This document shows positions 63,701-64,000 of a DNA stretch of 64,000 nucleotides, one piece after another. The stretch is from Russula earlei. Taxonomy: Eukaryota > Basidiomycota > Agaricomycetes > Russulales > Russulaceae. The notes beneath the pieces are model-generated. The model saw nothing but the letters and a program-made list of their open reading frames with translations. It did not search any database and had not been told where the DNA came from. Each line of letters starts with the position of its first letter. The stretch's first letter is position 1. The position numbers and the translations under genes were made by a program. The DNA is taken from NCBI GenBank assembly GCA_025769875.1, contig JAGFNK010000250.1, forward strand, positions 1 to 64,000, read 5' to 3'.

Positions 63701-64000
63701 CCCCCAGTCAGATGGGGAAACAGAAAGAGTCAACCAAGAACTAGAACAGTATTTGAGAATCTTCTGTAATCACCGACAGGATAACTGGGCCAAACTAGTC
63801 CCATTCATGGAGTTTGCTCATAATGTACACACCCATAGCATGACCCACAAAGCCCCCTTTGAAATATGGTATGGCTTCAATCCAACATTTGCCCCCCCTC
63901 TTAGTTTCAATACCAAGTTCCCTTCTGTCCTGGAATGCCTGCAACAACTGGATCTACTCAGAGAAGAGGTTGCAGCCTCCCTCCAGTATGCCACAGAATT
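60740..64000 (+). pseudogene. Gypsy-B-like pol: protease, RT, RNase H, integrase (runs off the window)
   Basis: Protease: KVFTKNIRSPSIALKVTL, ALIDSGAEGMIIHE, IGDHDIILGTDWLQHH. RT: SPFFFVEKKGGALHPVQDYR, DAYPLPLIPDLIDKLQG, a 1-nt frameshift near 61919, FGLCNAPATFQQFMN, and a catalytic box reading VVVYLDNIL (YLDD changed to YLDN, 62116-62124). RNase H: FHWGSEEEKAF, FCLICDASDFAV, VAYFSKSLDLAQRNY, ELWTDHNNLMYF. Integrase: H-H-C-C finger (VHHDSLATGHLG, YVDRCAICQST), core IWDSITMDFIVNLPLS, then SNRGPQF where families have SDRGPQF (Asn codon 63615-63617), then SDGETERVNQELEQY with the Glu intact. TGA codons stand at 61958, 62414, 62540, 62723, 62813, 62816, 63586, mostly where Arg is expected. The chromodomain or C-terminus lies beyond 64000. 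Inactive twice over: RT and integrase have each lost a catalytic Asp. Confidence 0.92.

Noticed and set aside
1..64000. CRISPR arrays, operons, rRNA genes, bacterial features
   Set aside because: None seen; the window is eukaryotic with spliceosomal introns and eukaryotic transposons.

Overview
Kind of genome. This window comes from a filamentous fungus, most likely a mushroom-forming basidiomycete (Agaricomycete). That is inferred from the transposon set (a Plavaka-type CACTA transposase, BED/hAT elements, Ty3/Gypsy elements, a Tad-like LINE remnant) and from the short introns (52-108 bp) of the one clear host gene. About nine tenths of the window is transposon-derived. Family names used here (LTR-A to LTR-H, hAT-A, hAT-B, TIR-1 to -3, Gypsy-B, Gypsy-C) are local labels. 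I ran no database search; all boundaries and target-site duplications (TSDs) were read by eye.

Layout. 1-655 is CpG-rich, unrecognised sequence. About 2.7-21.3 kb is one decayed hAT transposon (hAT-B, + strand) broken by three insertion stacks. The deepest stack is hAT-B > LTR-A > hAT-A > TIR-1 > three separate solo LTRs. 21.5-28.8 kb holds further solo LTRs and a Plavaka transposase broken by solo LTRs. 30.9-36.1 kb is the only convincing host gene: a seven-exon RIF1 homologue on the - strand, predicted 1604 aa. 36.5-40.1 kb is a gene-poor stretch with a minisatellite, a LINE tail and two small inverted-repeat elements. 40.1-44.5 kb is the 5' part of a Gypsy element (Gypsy-B, +). 44.5-50 kb holds copies of the long-TIR element. 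50-56.9 kb is a second Gypsy-B (-), 56.9-59.7 kb the 5' part of Gypsy-C (-), and 60.7-64 kb the pol gene of a third Gypsy copy (+) running off the window.

How it works together. Seventeen solo LTRs have exact or near-exact 5-bp TSDs, and no element keeps both LTRs, so LTR-LTR recombination and truncation dominate. Nearly every stop codon examined closely, both lost catalytic Asp codons seen, and all three imperfect TSDs fit C-to-T decay at CpG, the signature of methylated, silenced repeats. RIF1 keeps abundant CpG and an open frame.

Most notable. (1) Gypsy-B and Gypsy-C each have a candidate primer-binding site, 2 nt past the 5' LTR, that is complementary (10 and 12 nt) to sequence 32 nt downstream of the LTR TATA box, the arrangement expected for Tf1-like self-priming. 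(2) Gypsy-B has about 2.5 kb of conserved, apparently coding sequence between the LTR and gag. (3) A TA-targeting element with ~415-bp TIRs carries a gag-like, Ala/Pro/Ser/Thr-rich gene and no recognisable transposase. (4) A 295-bp LTR-like element contains a complete tRNA-like cloverleaf.
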